Shown one piece after another: positions 44,173 to 52,892 of a stretch of 64,000 bases of DNA (position 1 is the stretch's first letter; every line of letters begins with the position of its first letter). The DNA comes from Butyricicoccus pullicaecorum DSM 23266 (lineage in GTDB: Bacteria > Bacillota > Clostridia > Oscillospirales > Butyricicoccaceae), in the NCBI RefSeq assembly GCF_900167005.1, contig NZ_FUXW01000004.1, forward strand, positions 62,001 through 126,000. The letters run 5' to 3'. The position numbers and the translations under genes are program-made. The notes below the pieces were generated by a model. That model ran no database searches and was not told the DNA's origin. It saw only the letters and a program-made list of their open reading frames with translations.

Positions 44173-45958
44173 TTTGCTCACCACCATTTCCGAACAATGC
44201 CTGCAATTTCTCCATCAGTACCTTTTCACGGGCCGCAATACGTTTTGCAATATCAGCTGCCGGTTCCAGTTCCTCATATTCATAGAAGGTACGAGTGAAT
44301 GGAATCTCATACCCAACCTTGGTCTTGCTTTTGTCAATCCAAGCCCCCGGACGATAAGGGAGAACTTCCCGTGCAAAATAAGCATCCACATCTTCATCAA
44401 GTGGAACACTTTCAGTGTCACGCTTGGAGGTATCGGCTACTGGCTTTCCTTTTTTCACAATCGGGTTGCCATCGTCATCCAAAGCAGGACTTTCCACTGT
44501 AATTTTATTGTAGCCAAGCGATATGGCATCAAGCACTTTGCTTTTGCAAGTCAGCACTGTTTTTTTATCTTCTAAGGTCTTTGTAAAAATTGCACTTCTA
44601 TATTCGCTGTATGCCTGTGTGATCAAATTGCGGCAAGATTCCGTAATATCTACACGCTTATTACCGATAGGACGTCTGCGGGCCTCACAGCACTTGCTGG
44701 CATCAATCAACAAAATGCGTTCTCTATGTGTTTCGGGTTTATTTTTGGATACTATCCAGACATAGGTTGCAATTCCGGTGTTATAAAAGCTGTCATTGGG
44801 GAGCTGAACAATGGCATCCAACCAGTCATTCTCAATAATATAGCGACGGATTTCACTGGGGCCACTTCCTGCATCTCCTGTGAAGAGAGAGGAACCATTT
44901 TGAATAATAGCCATTCTGCCGGTGTCCTTCAATTTAGCAATGCCATTCAGCAAGAACAGCATCTGCCCATCGGATTTTTGAGGTAAGCCAACGCCAAACC
45001 GACCGGCATCGCCCAGTTTATGTTCTTTCTCCACATCAGCTGCTTCACGCTTCCAATCAATACCAAATGGAGGATTAGAGATGATGTAGTCGAAGGTGTA
45101 GCCCTTGAATTTATCCGCATTCAAGGTGTCGCCGAACTGCATGTTTTCAGGATCGCCACCACGGATCAGCATGTCCGCTTTGGCGATACCAAAAGTAAAA
45201 GGGTTGATTTCTTGGCCATAACAGATGATTTCAGCCTCTTTGTCAAGGGCGTGAACACGCTCTTCCATACAGGTAAGCATCTGACTGGTGCCCATCGCCA
45301 TATCGTATACAGTCTTGGCAGGGGCATCCTCGCCGGAAAAATCCGCATTCATGGTAAGCAAGTCACACATCAAATAAATAATGTCACGGCTGGTGAAGTG
45401 CGCACCTGCTTCTTCATCATAACTCTCAGAAAAACGCTGAACAAGGTTTTCGAAGACATAGCCCATATCAATCGCAGAAATTTTCTCCGGATTCATATCT
45501 GCATTGTCAGCAGTAAAGTCGCTGATAACTTGATATAGAACTCCCGCATCCGCCATACGCTCGATTTGCGTAAAGAAGCCCATATTCGCCAGAATATCGA
45601 TAACATTATCGGAAAATCCGTTAATGTAATTCTCAAAATTGATCTTAATGTTCGCTGGATCGGCTTTCAGTCGCTCAAAGGTGTACTGGCTGGTATTGTA
45701 AAAACGATAGCCAGATGCGGTACGCAGAAAACCATCTTTGACGGCTAACTGTTTCACCTTTTCATAAGTGGCCAGCACTTTCTCTCTGGTCGGGAGTAAG
45801 CAGTCATGAAAACGCTTAATCACGACCATGGGCAAAATAACCAGACCATATTCATGAGGCTTATATGCTCCAAATAGACTGTTCGCCACATTCCATATCA
45901 GATTTGCTTTTTCTTGAATGTTTGTACCGACTATTTTGATCTTTTCATTGGTATCCAT
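44165..45958 (-). CDS. hsdM: Type I DNA methyltransferase subunit
   Basis: A 597-residue N6-adenine methyltransferase. An N-terminal helical domain is followed by the SAM-binding region (about 215-240, TVYDMAMGTSQMLTC, in place of the typical DPACGTGG) and the catalytic NPPF in YIISNPPFGIDWK. The MGTSQML segment differs from the usual glycine-rich motif I. It protects host DNA and joins HsdR and HsdS. The ATG at 45958 lies inside the end of the preceding transposase-like gene, behind AGGGAGG, so the genes are coupled. Confidence 0.94.
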   Translation of the reverse strand: MDTNEKIKIVGTNIQEKANLIWNVANSLFGAYKPHEYGLVILPMVVIKRFHDCLLPTREKVLATYEKVKQLAVKDGFLRTASGYRFYNTSQYTFERLKADPANIKINFENYINGFSDNVIDILANMGFFTQIERMADAGVLYQVISDFTADNADMNPEKISAIDMGYVFENLVQRFSESYDEEAGAHFTSRDIIYLMCDLLTMNADFSGEDAPAKTVYDMAMGTSQMLTCMEERVHALDKEAEIICYGQEINPFTFGIAKADMLIRGGDPENMQFGDTLNADKFKGYTFDYIISNPPFGIDWKREAADVEKEHKLGDAGRFGVGLPQKSDGQMLFLLNGIAKLKDTGRMAIIQNGSSLFTGDAGSGPSEIRRYIIENDWLDAIVQLPNDSFYNTGIATYVWIVSKNKPETHRERILLIDASKCCEARRRPIGNKRVDITESCRNLITQAYSEYRSAIFTKTLEDKKTVLTCKSKVLDAISLGYNKITVESPALDDDGNPIVKKGKPVADTSKRDTESVPLDEDVDAYFAREVLPYRPGAWIDKSKTKVGYEIPFTRTFYEYEELEPAADIAKRIAAREKVLMEKLQALFGNGGEQNE

Positions 45959-47279
45959 AATCTCGTTCCTCCCTAATATTGGCTGAGATCTCATTGATTT
46001 TCTCGGTTAAACGACTTGACTTAATGCCGTATCGCCACAGTTCTCCGTTTTCTTCCATGGTGTCGTGAGTTATAGAGAAGATGCAGCGACCACGCATTAC
46101 ATCGAAAATGCAGTGCGGCATATCCTTGATAGCGTCACAGATGCCTTGCACCGCAAACTGATAATTGTTGGGTGGCTTCTCGCCCAGTGTCAAAAATCCG
46201 CTTAATTGCTCGCCAAAGATATCAATAATATCACCAACTGCCAAAAACTCATCTACCTCTGTCGGAATCTGGTCTGCCCATGTTCGGAGATCTTCCATCG
46301 ACCACTTGGTTTCCATAAGCTCCAACAATCTCTGATGGTGATTGTAAGCCCGTTGTAACCTCGGCCTACTCTTCATCCCTTCCTTGATTCTGGGAACGAC
46401 AGTTCTATCATCCAGGTCTTTGTGGAGTACCGTCAATCGCCGGTCTTTATGAACCACCGGAAATCGCTTTCCGTCGGAATGGATAATATCAAGCATAGCG
46501 TTTCTGGCATATCGCTTAATCGCCTCATCAGTCACCACAATTGAAGCCATTGGAAAGTACTGATTCACAGCACTAAATAAGCTATCGACTGGGTCTACAT
46601 ATATGGTTTCAACTTGGTTAGCATCCAATGTTTTCAGAAATGCACCACAGGTTTCCTCGGATGAATCTCGCAAAATATCCAGGCAATAAACCTCATCATC
46701 CCAAATTCCTAAAACAGCGGGATAGAACTCCCCAAAAAACAGCACCTCGACAATGCTAATGATATGTGGTGTCCTGACCGGCGGCAACAATGACTCCCTA
46801 CATTGGATTCTGCGTCGCATTACTTCACCCACTGAAGCAGTAGAAGCTGGAACACCGTAATGCTGGCATACTTTTTTATATGAGAATTGAAAGGTTCCAT
46901 CTGCCAAGGCATCTGATAGCCGATTTGTGAATTTGCATCCCTTTTCTCCAAATTCTGTAGGCTCAGGGAAAACGCTTTGCCCGCAATTATCACAGCGCAT
47001 ATAACGCTGATGAAAAAGTAGGCTGATTATTTGAAATGTCTTGTGGTCCTCGTCAAGCCACAATAAATCCTTGAGTTTTCGATCCACAATTTTAGAGCAG
47101 CGTGTTCTCGAGGAACGACAAGCAGGGCAGAGCAATTTTTCATCCTCAAAGTATCTACGATGTACAACTTCTAAACCAACATCATCCCTGTTTGTTTTTA
47201 ATACCACAAGTTCGGGTATGCCCAGCCATTCGGTTTCGGCTTTGGAGATGTTTTCTTTTGTGTATAGCTTTTTTCCCAA
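45945..47279 (-). CDS. ISL3-transposase-like protein coupled to the type I RM operon
   Basis: A 444-residue ISL3-family-like protein. It has an N-terminal zinc finger (CPACRSSRTRC and a further CDNCGQ pair), HTH segments, and an RNase H-like domain from about 185. The usual IGIDE at the first catalytic Asp reads SIVEV here, so that Asp is missing, and the DRFH near the third region is TDEA. A later Asp (YVDPVD) remains. It starts at TTG (47279) with GGGAGGAG 6 bp before it, after a strong promoter. Its end overlaps hsdM by 14 bp, with no terminal repeats around it. Loss of catalytic residues plus operon membership suggest a regulator derived from a transposase. Confidence 0.75.
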   Translation of the reverse strand: MGKKLYTKENISKAETEWLGIPELVVLKTNRDDVGLEVVHRRYFEDEKLLCPACRSSRTRCSKIVDRKLKDLLWLDEDHKTFQIISLLFHQRYMRCDNCGQSVFPEPTEFGEKGCKFTNRLSDALADGTFQFSYKKVCQHYGVPASTASVGEVMRRRIQCRESLLPPVRTPHIISIVEVLFFGEFYPAVLGIWDDEVYCLDILRDSSEETCGAFLKTLDANQVETIYVDPVDSLFSAVNQYFPMASIVVTDEAIKRYARNAMLDIIHSDGKRFPVVHKDRRLTVLHKDLDDRTVVPRIKEGMKSRPRLQRAYNHHQRLLELMETKWSMEDLRTWADQIPTEVDEFLAVGDIIDIFGEQLSGFLTLGEKPPNNYQFAVQGICDAIKDMPHCIFDVMRGRCIFSITHDTMEENGELWRYGIKSSRLTEKINEISANIREERDYGYQ

Positions 47280-47303
47280 GGCACACTCCTCCCATCTTAT
47301 TTC

Positions 47304-47377
47304 ATTATACAATATTTGCCACCAAAAATCAAATGATTTTAATTATTATCTTATATTTTTTTAATTTTGCCACCAAA
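47304..47377 (-). promoter_or_regulatory. Promoter with two operator copies for the RM operon
   Basis: Minus strand TTGATT, a 17-bp spacer and TATAAT (47304-47309). The 12-bp motif TTTGGTGGCAAA lies inside the spacer (47315-47326) and again at 47366-47377, 51 bp away. The motif has TTTG/CAAA arms. This arrangement suggests autorepression by the first protein of the operon. Confidence 0.7.
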
Positions 47378-47393
47378 CAACGAATATCTTAAT

Positions 47394-47560
47394 TTTTCAT
47401 ATAGCAGAAATAGCTGTATAATGGAACCATCAGAAAAAGAGAAATTCACCGGCCCAACGGAAGCCGTGGACAGGTGAATTTCCGAAGCTTTTAAGGAGGT
47501 GGTGTCTTATGCACAAATAAAAAGAGCGGCAATCTGCTGGCACAGATTAACCGCTCATTT
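47394..47560 (+). promoter_or_regulatory. Structured leader with a minimal ORF and terminator hairpin
   Basis: TTTTCA (47394-47399), 17 bp and TATAAT (47417-47422) form a promoter. The transcript then forms a 10-bp hairpin (GAAATTCACC, 47441-47450, with GGTGAATTTC, 47473-47482). A strong AAGGAGG is followed by the codons ATG CAC AAA TAA (47509-47520), and then a terminator-like double stem (GAGCGG, AATCTG with their complements, 47524-47556). This is the layout of a translational attenuator before the two small genes downstream. Confidence 0.6.
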
Positions 47561-47623
47561 GCAATATGTACGCTATCAAAATATCATGTATCGCTTGTTT
47601 GGTCAAGCAGAAAGGAAAATTAT

Positions 47624-47839
47624 ATGTATCATTATTACTACGTTAACAACAATCAGACGTTAAATCCTGGCCTTCATCATGAAGTCCATACAAAAGAGCA
47701 TGCTGAACAGCTTGGCATCCGTAGCGCACAGTATGTGGGCTACTTTGAAAGCGAGGTTGAGGCAGTAGCTCATGCGAAGAAAATCTATCTCGATGCGGAC
47801 GGTTGCGCAATCTGCTGTCCTAAGGCACACAGGGGGTAA
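47624..47839 (+). CDS. Small Tyr-rich hypothetical protein, 71 aa
   Basis: The protein begins MYHYYYVNNNQT and ends with a CAICCP cysteine cluster. It has HEVHTKEHAEQLG and QYVGYFESEVEAVAHAKKIY helices. Small proteins of this type occur in Firmicutes with DUF2188 neighbours, but no function is known. It is followed 4 bp later by the DUF2188 gene and preceded by the structured leader, so both form one transcript. Confidence 0.7.
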   Translation: MYHYYYVNNNQTLNPGLHHEVHTKEHAEQLGIRSAQYVGYFESEVEAVAHAKKIYLDADGCAICCPKAHRG

Positions 47840-47843
47840 TCGT

Positions 47844-48071
47844 ATGGCTCGTTCTTCTCATCATGTCGTTCACAATCCCAATGGTGGCTGGGATGTAAAA
47901 CGTGGCGGAGCTCAACGCTCCAGTGGCCACTATCCCACCAAGGAACAGGCAGTAAACGCTGGAAGACAAATCAGCCGAAACCAAGGCACTGAGTTTGTCA
48001 TTCATGGGCTGGACGGTCGTATTCAGTCTGAGGATAGCCATGGAGGGGACCCTCATCCGCCGAAAGGCTGA
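47844..48071 (+). CDS. DUF2188 family protein
   Basis: A 75-residue protein with the DUF2188 pattern: HVVHNPNGGWDVKRGGAQRS, a helix (TKEQAVNAGRQISRNQGTEF), then VIHGLDGRIQSEDSHGGDPHPPKG. This family is widespread and not characterised. The start lies behind AGGGGG. The gene overlaps no other and probably shares the leader with its upstream partner. Confidence 0.88.
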   Translation: MARSSHHVVHNPNGGWDVKRGGAQRSSGHYPTKEQAVNAGRQISRNQGTEFVIHGLDGRIQSEDSHGGDPHPPKG

Positions 48072-48162
48072 TTTCGATAAAACACTGGTCTCCAAAGGCT
48101 CCACGAAGTCTATAAGGAGAAAAGTGGGTAAAATGCTTGCCGACCACAAGGCTAAGTTAAGA

Positions 48163-50022
48163 CAAAGGGGCTGTTGCAAAACGAAAGTGGAGCAACAGCC
48201 CCGTTTTCTGTGGAAAAGTGGTTCTGTGCAGTATTTTGGAGAACAAATTGTAAAAAAGTTTGTCACCAAAAGGAAAAAATGGTACAGCAAAGCTGGGCTT
48301 CTCGGGTGAGGAGAGGTCCAGTTTTTTGCATTTTCCGGTTGTGGAAAAATCTATTCTTTTTTCAGGGGAAAAAGATGACTTTTCAGCCGTCCCTGTTGCA
48401 GTTTGGCCCAGTACTTTTTCAGGTCAAAGGCCAGGCAGAGCAGGAACAGTTCCAGTGAGATATTGGTCTTGCCCCGCATGAGGAACCGTTTGAACCGGCG
48501 GTTGCTTTTCAGTACGCCAAAGGCCCCCTCCACCTGGATGGAGCGGTTCATCCGAAGAAGTGTTCCCCGCGGGGTGCTCAGCTGCCGGAGAGCCTGGTCC
48601 CGGAACTGGGCAAACTCCCGGCAGACCTTTACCTCTTTGCAGAAAGCCGGATCCCGGGAGGTGGTGCACTGCTCCCGCAAAGGACAACCGCCGCACCCCT
48701 CGCAGCGGTAATAGTCCATGGTGGTGACCATGCCCTTTTCTTTTCGGGAGCAGCTTCGGCGCAGTGTCAGCTTTCTTCCTGCGGCACAGAGGAAACAATC
48801 TTCCCGTTCCAGATACTGCATATTCTCCAGCCGCCAGATCTGCTGCGAGTACTTTTTGGTCTTTCGTACTTCGTAGTTGGCAGGCTTTATATAGCATCCC
48901 TGGTCCTTGCGGTCCAGGTACAGATAATTGCCCACGCTTTCGTAGCCGGCATCCGCTACAATGTCCCGGTAGCTTCTGCCCTGCATCCGCTGGATATGCT
49001 CCAGAAATGGGATCAGAGTGCCGCTGTCTGTGCAGTGGGAGAAGGCCGCCACCCCGGTAATGTATTCGCTGTTTACCGCCAGCTGCACATTGTAGGCGGG
49101 CTTCAGTTGTCCGTTGCCCATATGGTCCTCCTTCATCCGCATGAAGGTGGCGTCTTTGTCGGTTTTGGACAAGCTGTTGCGCCGGCAGCCCATCTCAAAC
49201 AGCTGGGCCTCATAGCGGTCCCACCTCTCCAGCAGCTGCTCCAGCTCCTCATACTGCCGCTGCCAGGACGGTTTCCGTCTCCCTGTACCCCGGACCATTT
49301 CCCCTCCTTCCGGCACAAGGCTTTGGGCAAGACGCCGCAGCTTGCCGGCGGTCAGGTTTCCGTTCCCTCCGTATTGCCGGAACAGCTCTTTTGCCTTCTC
49401 CTTTACCTTGGCCAGCTGCTTTTCCACACTCTTTCGCCACACAAAGGTATACCGGTTGGCCATGCTCTCTATCTTGGTCCCGTCGATGAATACTTCTTCG
49501 TACTGGATCTCTTCCTCTTTCGCCAGCCTTCTCACATACTGGTAGAACAATCCCTCAATGGCGTCCCGGGCCTTCCCGCTGCGGAACCGGGCAATAGAGC
49601 AGTGATCCGGCGCTCGCTCTCCCTGCAAAAGCCAGATGAAATCGATGTTCTTCCGGCAGGCTTCCTCCAGCTTTCGCGTGGAGTAGATCCCGCACATATA
49701 CCCGTACACCAATAGCTTGAACATGATCCGTGGTTCTGCTGCCGATTTTCTCCCGATGGGTGAATACGCTTTGTACAGTTCCCTGTAATCCAGTTCCTCA
49801 AGCTGGGCGTTGGCTACAAATACGGGTTCATCTTCCGCTATCTCAATATTTTGCGCAATGGGCAGTGCTAACTGTTGATACTGCCATGCCTTTCTGTTAT
49901 ACTTTTCTTGTTGTATTTGTTTCATGACAGTTTCAGATTACAACAAAAAATGAGATAGGCAACCCCTTCCGGGGAAGTCTATCTCATTTTTTTATTGAGT
50001 CTGTTTTGCAACAGCCCCTTTG
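48163..50022 (-). mobile_element. IS1182-family insertion sequence
   Basis: The element is bounded by perfect 20-bp inverted repeats: CAAAGGGGCTGTTGCAAAAC at 48163-48182 and its complement at 50003-50022. The left end also carries a hairpin: GGGGCTGTTGC at 48167-48177 pairs with GCAACAGCCCC at 48192-48202. A strong terminator-like stem near the right end (AATGAGATAG / CTATCTCATT, 49950-49990) is internal. The outermost CAAA/TTTG may belong to the target, so the exact ends could shift by 4 bp. Confidence 0.88.
48351..49925 (-). CDS. IS1182-family transposase
   Basis: A 524-residue DDE transposase. The N-terminal DUF772 region carries AEPRIMFKLLVYGYMCGIYS and DHCSIARFR. The catalytic core has FIDGTKIESMANRYTFVWRK and VADAGYESVGNY, and a Cys-rich segment (CEGCGGCPLREQC) follows. 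Its length is typical and the frame is intact, so it may be active. It transposes the copy in which it sits. Confidence 0.95.
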   Translation of the reverse strand: MKQIQQEKYNRKAWQYQQLALPIAQNIEIAEDEPVFVANAQLEELDYRELYKAYSPIGRKSAAEPRIMFKLLVYGYMCGIYSTRKLEEACRKNIDFIWLLQGERAPDHCSIARFRSGKARDAIEGLFYQYVRRLAKEEEIQYEEVFIDGTKIESMANRYTFVWRKSVEKQLAKVKEKAKELFRQYGGNGNLTAGKLRRLAQSLVPEGGEMVRGTGRRKPSWQRQYEELEQLLERWDRYEAQLFEMGCRRNSLSKTDKDATFMRMKEDHMGNGQLKPAYNVQLAVNSEYITGVAAFSHCTDSGTLIPFLEHIQRMQGRSYRDIVADAGYESVGNYLYLDRKDQGCYIKPANYEVRKTKKYSQQIWRLENMQYLEREDCFLCAAGRKLTLRRSCSRKEKGMVTTMDYYRCEGCGGCPLREQCTTSRDPAFCKEVKVCREFAQFRDQALRQLSTPRGTLLRMNRSIQVEGAFGVLKSNRRFKRFLMRGKTNISLELFLLCLAFDLKKYWAKLQQGRLKSHLFPLKKE

Positions 50023-50044
50023 CACGTCAAGATTTATAGAGTTA

Positions 50045-50296
50045 TCAATCAGAATCTAACTGCGGGATCTCCGTTACGGTTCGCAAGTATTTTTCTGGAT
50101 CACCATTCAAAATCAATTCCGCATAAGACAGCGGATCGTTGTAGATGAGCCAGTCCAGTTCAGATCGCTGGAAACGGCTATTCGCAACTTCGTCCTCTAC
50201 AGCGGTGCAATTAATGGAAATCATGCTGTCGTCAGAATATCTTAGTTCAACGCAGCCTGTGTCCATATTAAATTCACAGGAAAGTAATGTTTTCAT
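50045..50296 (-). CDS. DUF6061 family protein, 83 aa
   Basis: The small protein has MKTLLSCEFNMDTGCVELRY, an NCTAVEDEVANSRFQ segment and a helix SELDWLIYNDPLSYAELILNGDP, recalling DUF6061 proteins of clostridial mobile elements. The ATG at 50296 follows a TTGGAGG site. It is transcribed toward the insertion sequence. Function unknown. Confidence 0.8.
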   Translation of the reverse strand: MKTLLSCEFNMDTGCVELRYSDDSMISINCTAVEDEVANSRFQRSELDWLIYNDPLSYAELILNGDPEKYLRTVTEIPQLDSD

Positions 50297-50578
50297 AATG
50301 CTATCCTCCAATATAGGCTCTGTTAACAAGAAAAACTCCCGACTAATTCCTGTTAGGAATCAGACGGGAGTTTCGTATGCACCCGAAAACCGTCAGCTAA
50401 CAGTTGATAAGTGATTTAGTTCCTTATCACTGTTAAGCCAAGCGTTTTGGGTGCTTTTGTTGTACAAACCAGAGTTCTGATAAGCGATAATTTAGCGCTT
50501 GGAGAACATGCAGATCACGAAGTTCATGGAGAAAATCAGGGTTTGTATATTGTTTGTAGATTTCTAGTAGGAGTAAAT
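50297..50578. repeat. Two large hairpins at the right end of the mobile element
   Basis: A hairpin at 50333-50373 has the 9-bp stem AAACTCCCG / CGGGAGTTT plus an inner ATTCC / GGAAT. A second at 50379-50454 has GCACCCGAAAAC / GTTTTGGGTGC outside and TAACAG, GATAAG with complements inside, followed by TTTTG. The right arm matches the sequence at 31037-31078. No coding frame is present in the rest of this gap. Confidence 0.6.
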
Positions 50579-50610
50579 AAAACGCCTTAGACAAATGTCT
50601 AAGGCGTTTT
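50579..50610. terminator. Bidirectional terminator at the end of the four-gene operon
   Basis: Perfect 14-bp stem AAAACGCCTTAGAC / GTCTAAGGCGTTTT with an AAAT loop. Confidence 0.92.
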
Positions 50611-50614
50611 ATGC

Positions 50615-51205
50615 TTATCCAGCTATAATTTTTTTAATTCGTTGAATATTCTCCTCTGTCGTATCTTCTGCATTTAGAAAGAAGATCTTCTCTTTCGGAA
50701 AATATTCTGGCAGTTTTTCATAACAGGAAAGCGTACGCTGCAAGAAGTCACGTTCTTCAAACACATCACGTGCCTGTCCACGTCGTGCAATCCTTTGGCA
50801 TAAAACTTCTGGATCTTGCGGCATTAAAATAAAGATAAAATCAGGGATCAAACATGTCCGATTTTTCTCAATCAAATAGTCCGCATCCACACCCTGAAGT
50901 TGCTGGTATGCCAGCGCAGAATATTTGTATCGGTCACATACGACAACTTCTCCTTGCGTAATTGCGGGCATAATAAGCGTCCGGATATGCTCCTTCCGAT
51001 CTTCTACAAAAAGATCTGCAAAGGCATAGATATCAAGAATTTCCCCTGACCGCATCATTTGACGCAGTTGTCTTCCCGGCTCACTATCATACGTCGGCTC
51101 GCACGTGTAAATTGCTGCTGTTCCTTCGCTATTCCATTGATCTACCAAGGATTTTGCGAGAGTCGTTTTTCCGCTGCCATCCGGTCCGTCAATCGCTATG
51201 AACAT
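50615..51205 (-). CDS. Thymidylate-kinase-like protein
   Basis: A 196-residue nucleoside-monophosphate kinase fold. Walker A is GPDGSGKTT (7-15), the DRY motif is in VVCDRYKYSALAYQ, and a lid-like ARRGQARD follows. It should phosphorylate dTMP or a related nucleotide. It is the last gene of a four-gene AT-rich operon and follows the membrane-protein gene by 12 bp, so a specialised role is likely beyond a household kinase. The absence of a neighbouring holB and the phage/mobile context support this. Confidence 0.88.
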   Translation of the reverse strand: MFIAIDGPDGSGKTTLAKSLVDQWNSEGTAAIYTCEPTYDSEPGRQLRQMMRSGEILDIYAFADLFVEDRKEHIRTLIMPAITQGEVVVCDRYKYSALAYQQLQGVDADYLIEKNRTCLIPDFIFILMPQDPEVLCQRIARRGQARDVFEERDFLQRTLSCYEKLPEYFPKEKIFFLNAEDTTEENIQRIKKIIAG

Positions 51206-51217
51206 AGTAGAGTCTCC

Positions 51218-52870
51218 TTATAGAATATCTTCTCCCGAAAACCATCCAGATAAAATCGGATCATGGTATTTTCCAACATTCTTATAAATATATAAGCCGT
51301 TAGAAAACAAAATTCCTACAAAAATTATTTGTGGAATCCACCAATAATTTATGTCAAAATACAGCCAACCATCTACCCAACTCATAAAGGGGGCTGCAAA
51401 GGTATTATACAACCAACCTTTGATCACCTGACTTTGATTCAGACAAAACATTACAATAATCCAAAAAACTGAAGTTCGGGTATTCCATTTTCTCCAATTA
51501 ATATATTTACGCTCATACACACTTTTAGGCGGGCGTATTAACATATTTAGAGAGATCAAAATAATAAACAGCATCCACTGAGTATCTCTATTCAGCAACT
51601 GCTGCAATGGGAAAAATTGCGTAGCAGACTCCAGCCTTGACCCGTCAATTCCAAATGCCAAGGCGAATGAAATAAAAATACCTAACACATACTGTCGATT
51701 TCCTCTATTATGCTCATCCGTCGTGTCAATGATAATATTCAATTCATCCAATTCATTAAACTTATCTGGACTAAAGAAAATATTTTTGGATGCAATCCTA
51801 TATTTTTGACGGTAGCCAATCATCTCATCTTCTGTCCATCGACGGAAATTGACCGTAGTTTTATTAGCAACTGGATTGATCGCATTATCATAGCGCGTCG
51901 AAGGAAGATGCCGTGACATCTCTGGTTTAATGGGACAGGAGCATTTATCATGCTTTTTGCAACTTGGTTGCACAAAATCTCTTCGATCCCAAGTAGCTTC
52001 AACACTAGAGGATTCATAGTTAATAAATGATTTTACCGGTGGTGAAAAATACCATGTAAAATCTGGAGCCATGTAGGTTATTTTCTTGCTTGCATCTTTT
52101 TTCAAGTTAAAAATCAGACTCTGATCTGTCAAGCGGTCCTTAAACCGAATGGTAGTCTTAACCCAACTAAGCAGTTCAATTCCTGGACACAATGAGATGT
52201 CTTGTGGTACAAAAATGCGGTAGAACGCCTTTTCACTTCCCTCATCTGGATGATGTCTATTGCGCGATTCTTTAGAATTCCTAAACGGACGATGATAATC
52301 TTCCGGCGAAAATCCCCCAGGAATTGCCAGCGCCTTCATTCCGCCACTTTGTTCCTTTCTAACATCTTCTATCCACAGCATGCGTTTTTGTGAAAGGCCA
52401 GCCATCACAAACAAGTTTTCTTCAACGTCGCCTAGACAGTTTTGAAGTTTATCAGGATCTTCATATATTTTTCTTAGCGCTTGTTGATCATTATATAGGA
52501 CTTCACTCTGCTGGCCCCAAACCTTCTTTATACAATCAACTTGAGACAAAAAACTTCTGTCATCTATACTCGAAGTATTTTCACCTACATCCGTCACATC
52601 TTCGCTTACAATGGACAAAACTTCATTGTCATCATTTCCGTTGACAACAAAGTCAAATCGCATGCAGAATTCCTTCTTCTTATCCAACCGACTAATAAAT
52701 TGATCTGCATTAAGCGATTTTGGTTCATCACTACCGCCTAAAACCACAGCGGTATAAATATCCAGCGACTTTCTGTCATTCCCGACAAAAGTCATCTGAA
52801 AAAATTTACGCAACATGACAGTCTTTACCGATTCAGACGTCACATTTCGCATAGCAAACGTAATTGTCAA
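51218..52870 (-). CDS. Membrane protein of unknown family, 550 aa
   Basis: I do not recognise this protein. The soluble N-terminal part (about 1-390) is beta/alpha with alternating charged and aromatic strands, and it includes a Cys cluster CKKHDKCSC (near 305-313). Four likely membrane helices follow at about 402-418, 433-446, 470-486 and 510-530, so the large domain probably faces the cytosol. No catalytic motif of a known enzyme is visible. It lies 22 bp after the TudS-like gene and 12 bp before the kinase gene, in an operon of low GC. It may be the membrane effector or anchor of the system. Confidence 0.7.
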   Translation of the reverse strand: MTITFAMRNVTSESVKTVMLRKFFQMTFVGNDRKSLDIYTAVVLGGSDEPKSLNADQFISRLDKKKEFCMRFDFVVNGNDDNEVLSIVSEDVTDVGENTSSIDDRSFLSQVDCIKKVWGQQSEVLYNDQQALRKIYEDPDKLQNCLGDVEENLFVMAGLSQKRMLWIEDVRKEQSGGMKALAIPGGFSPEDYHRPFRNSKESRNRHHPDEGSEKAFYRIFVPQDISLCPGIELLSWVKTTIRFKDRLTDQSLIFNLKKDASKKITYMAPDFTWYFSPPVKSFINYESSSVEATWDRRDFVQPSCKKHDKCSCPIKPEMSRHLPSTRYDNAINPVANKTTVNFRRWTEDEMIGYRQKYRIASKNIFFSPDKFNELDELNIIIDTTDEHNRGNRQYVLGIFISFALAFGIDGSRLESATQFFPLQQLLNRDTQWMLFIILISLNMLIRPPKSVYERKYINWRKWNTRTSVFWIIVMFCLNQSQVIKGWLYNTFAAPFMSWVDGWLYFDINYWWIPQIIFVGILFSNGLYIYKNVGKYHDPILSGWFSGEDIL

Positions 52871-52892
52871 TTCCCCATCATCTCTTTTTCTT

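Noticed and set aside
48072-48162. Truncated gene beginning near the GTG/ATG at 48124-48136 and broken by the insertion sequence
   Set aside because: A weak ribosome site is present, but the frame carries only about 13 codons before the insertion, too little to call a gene or pseudogene.
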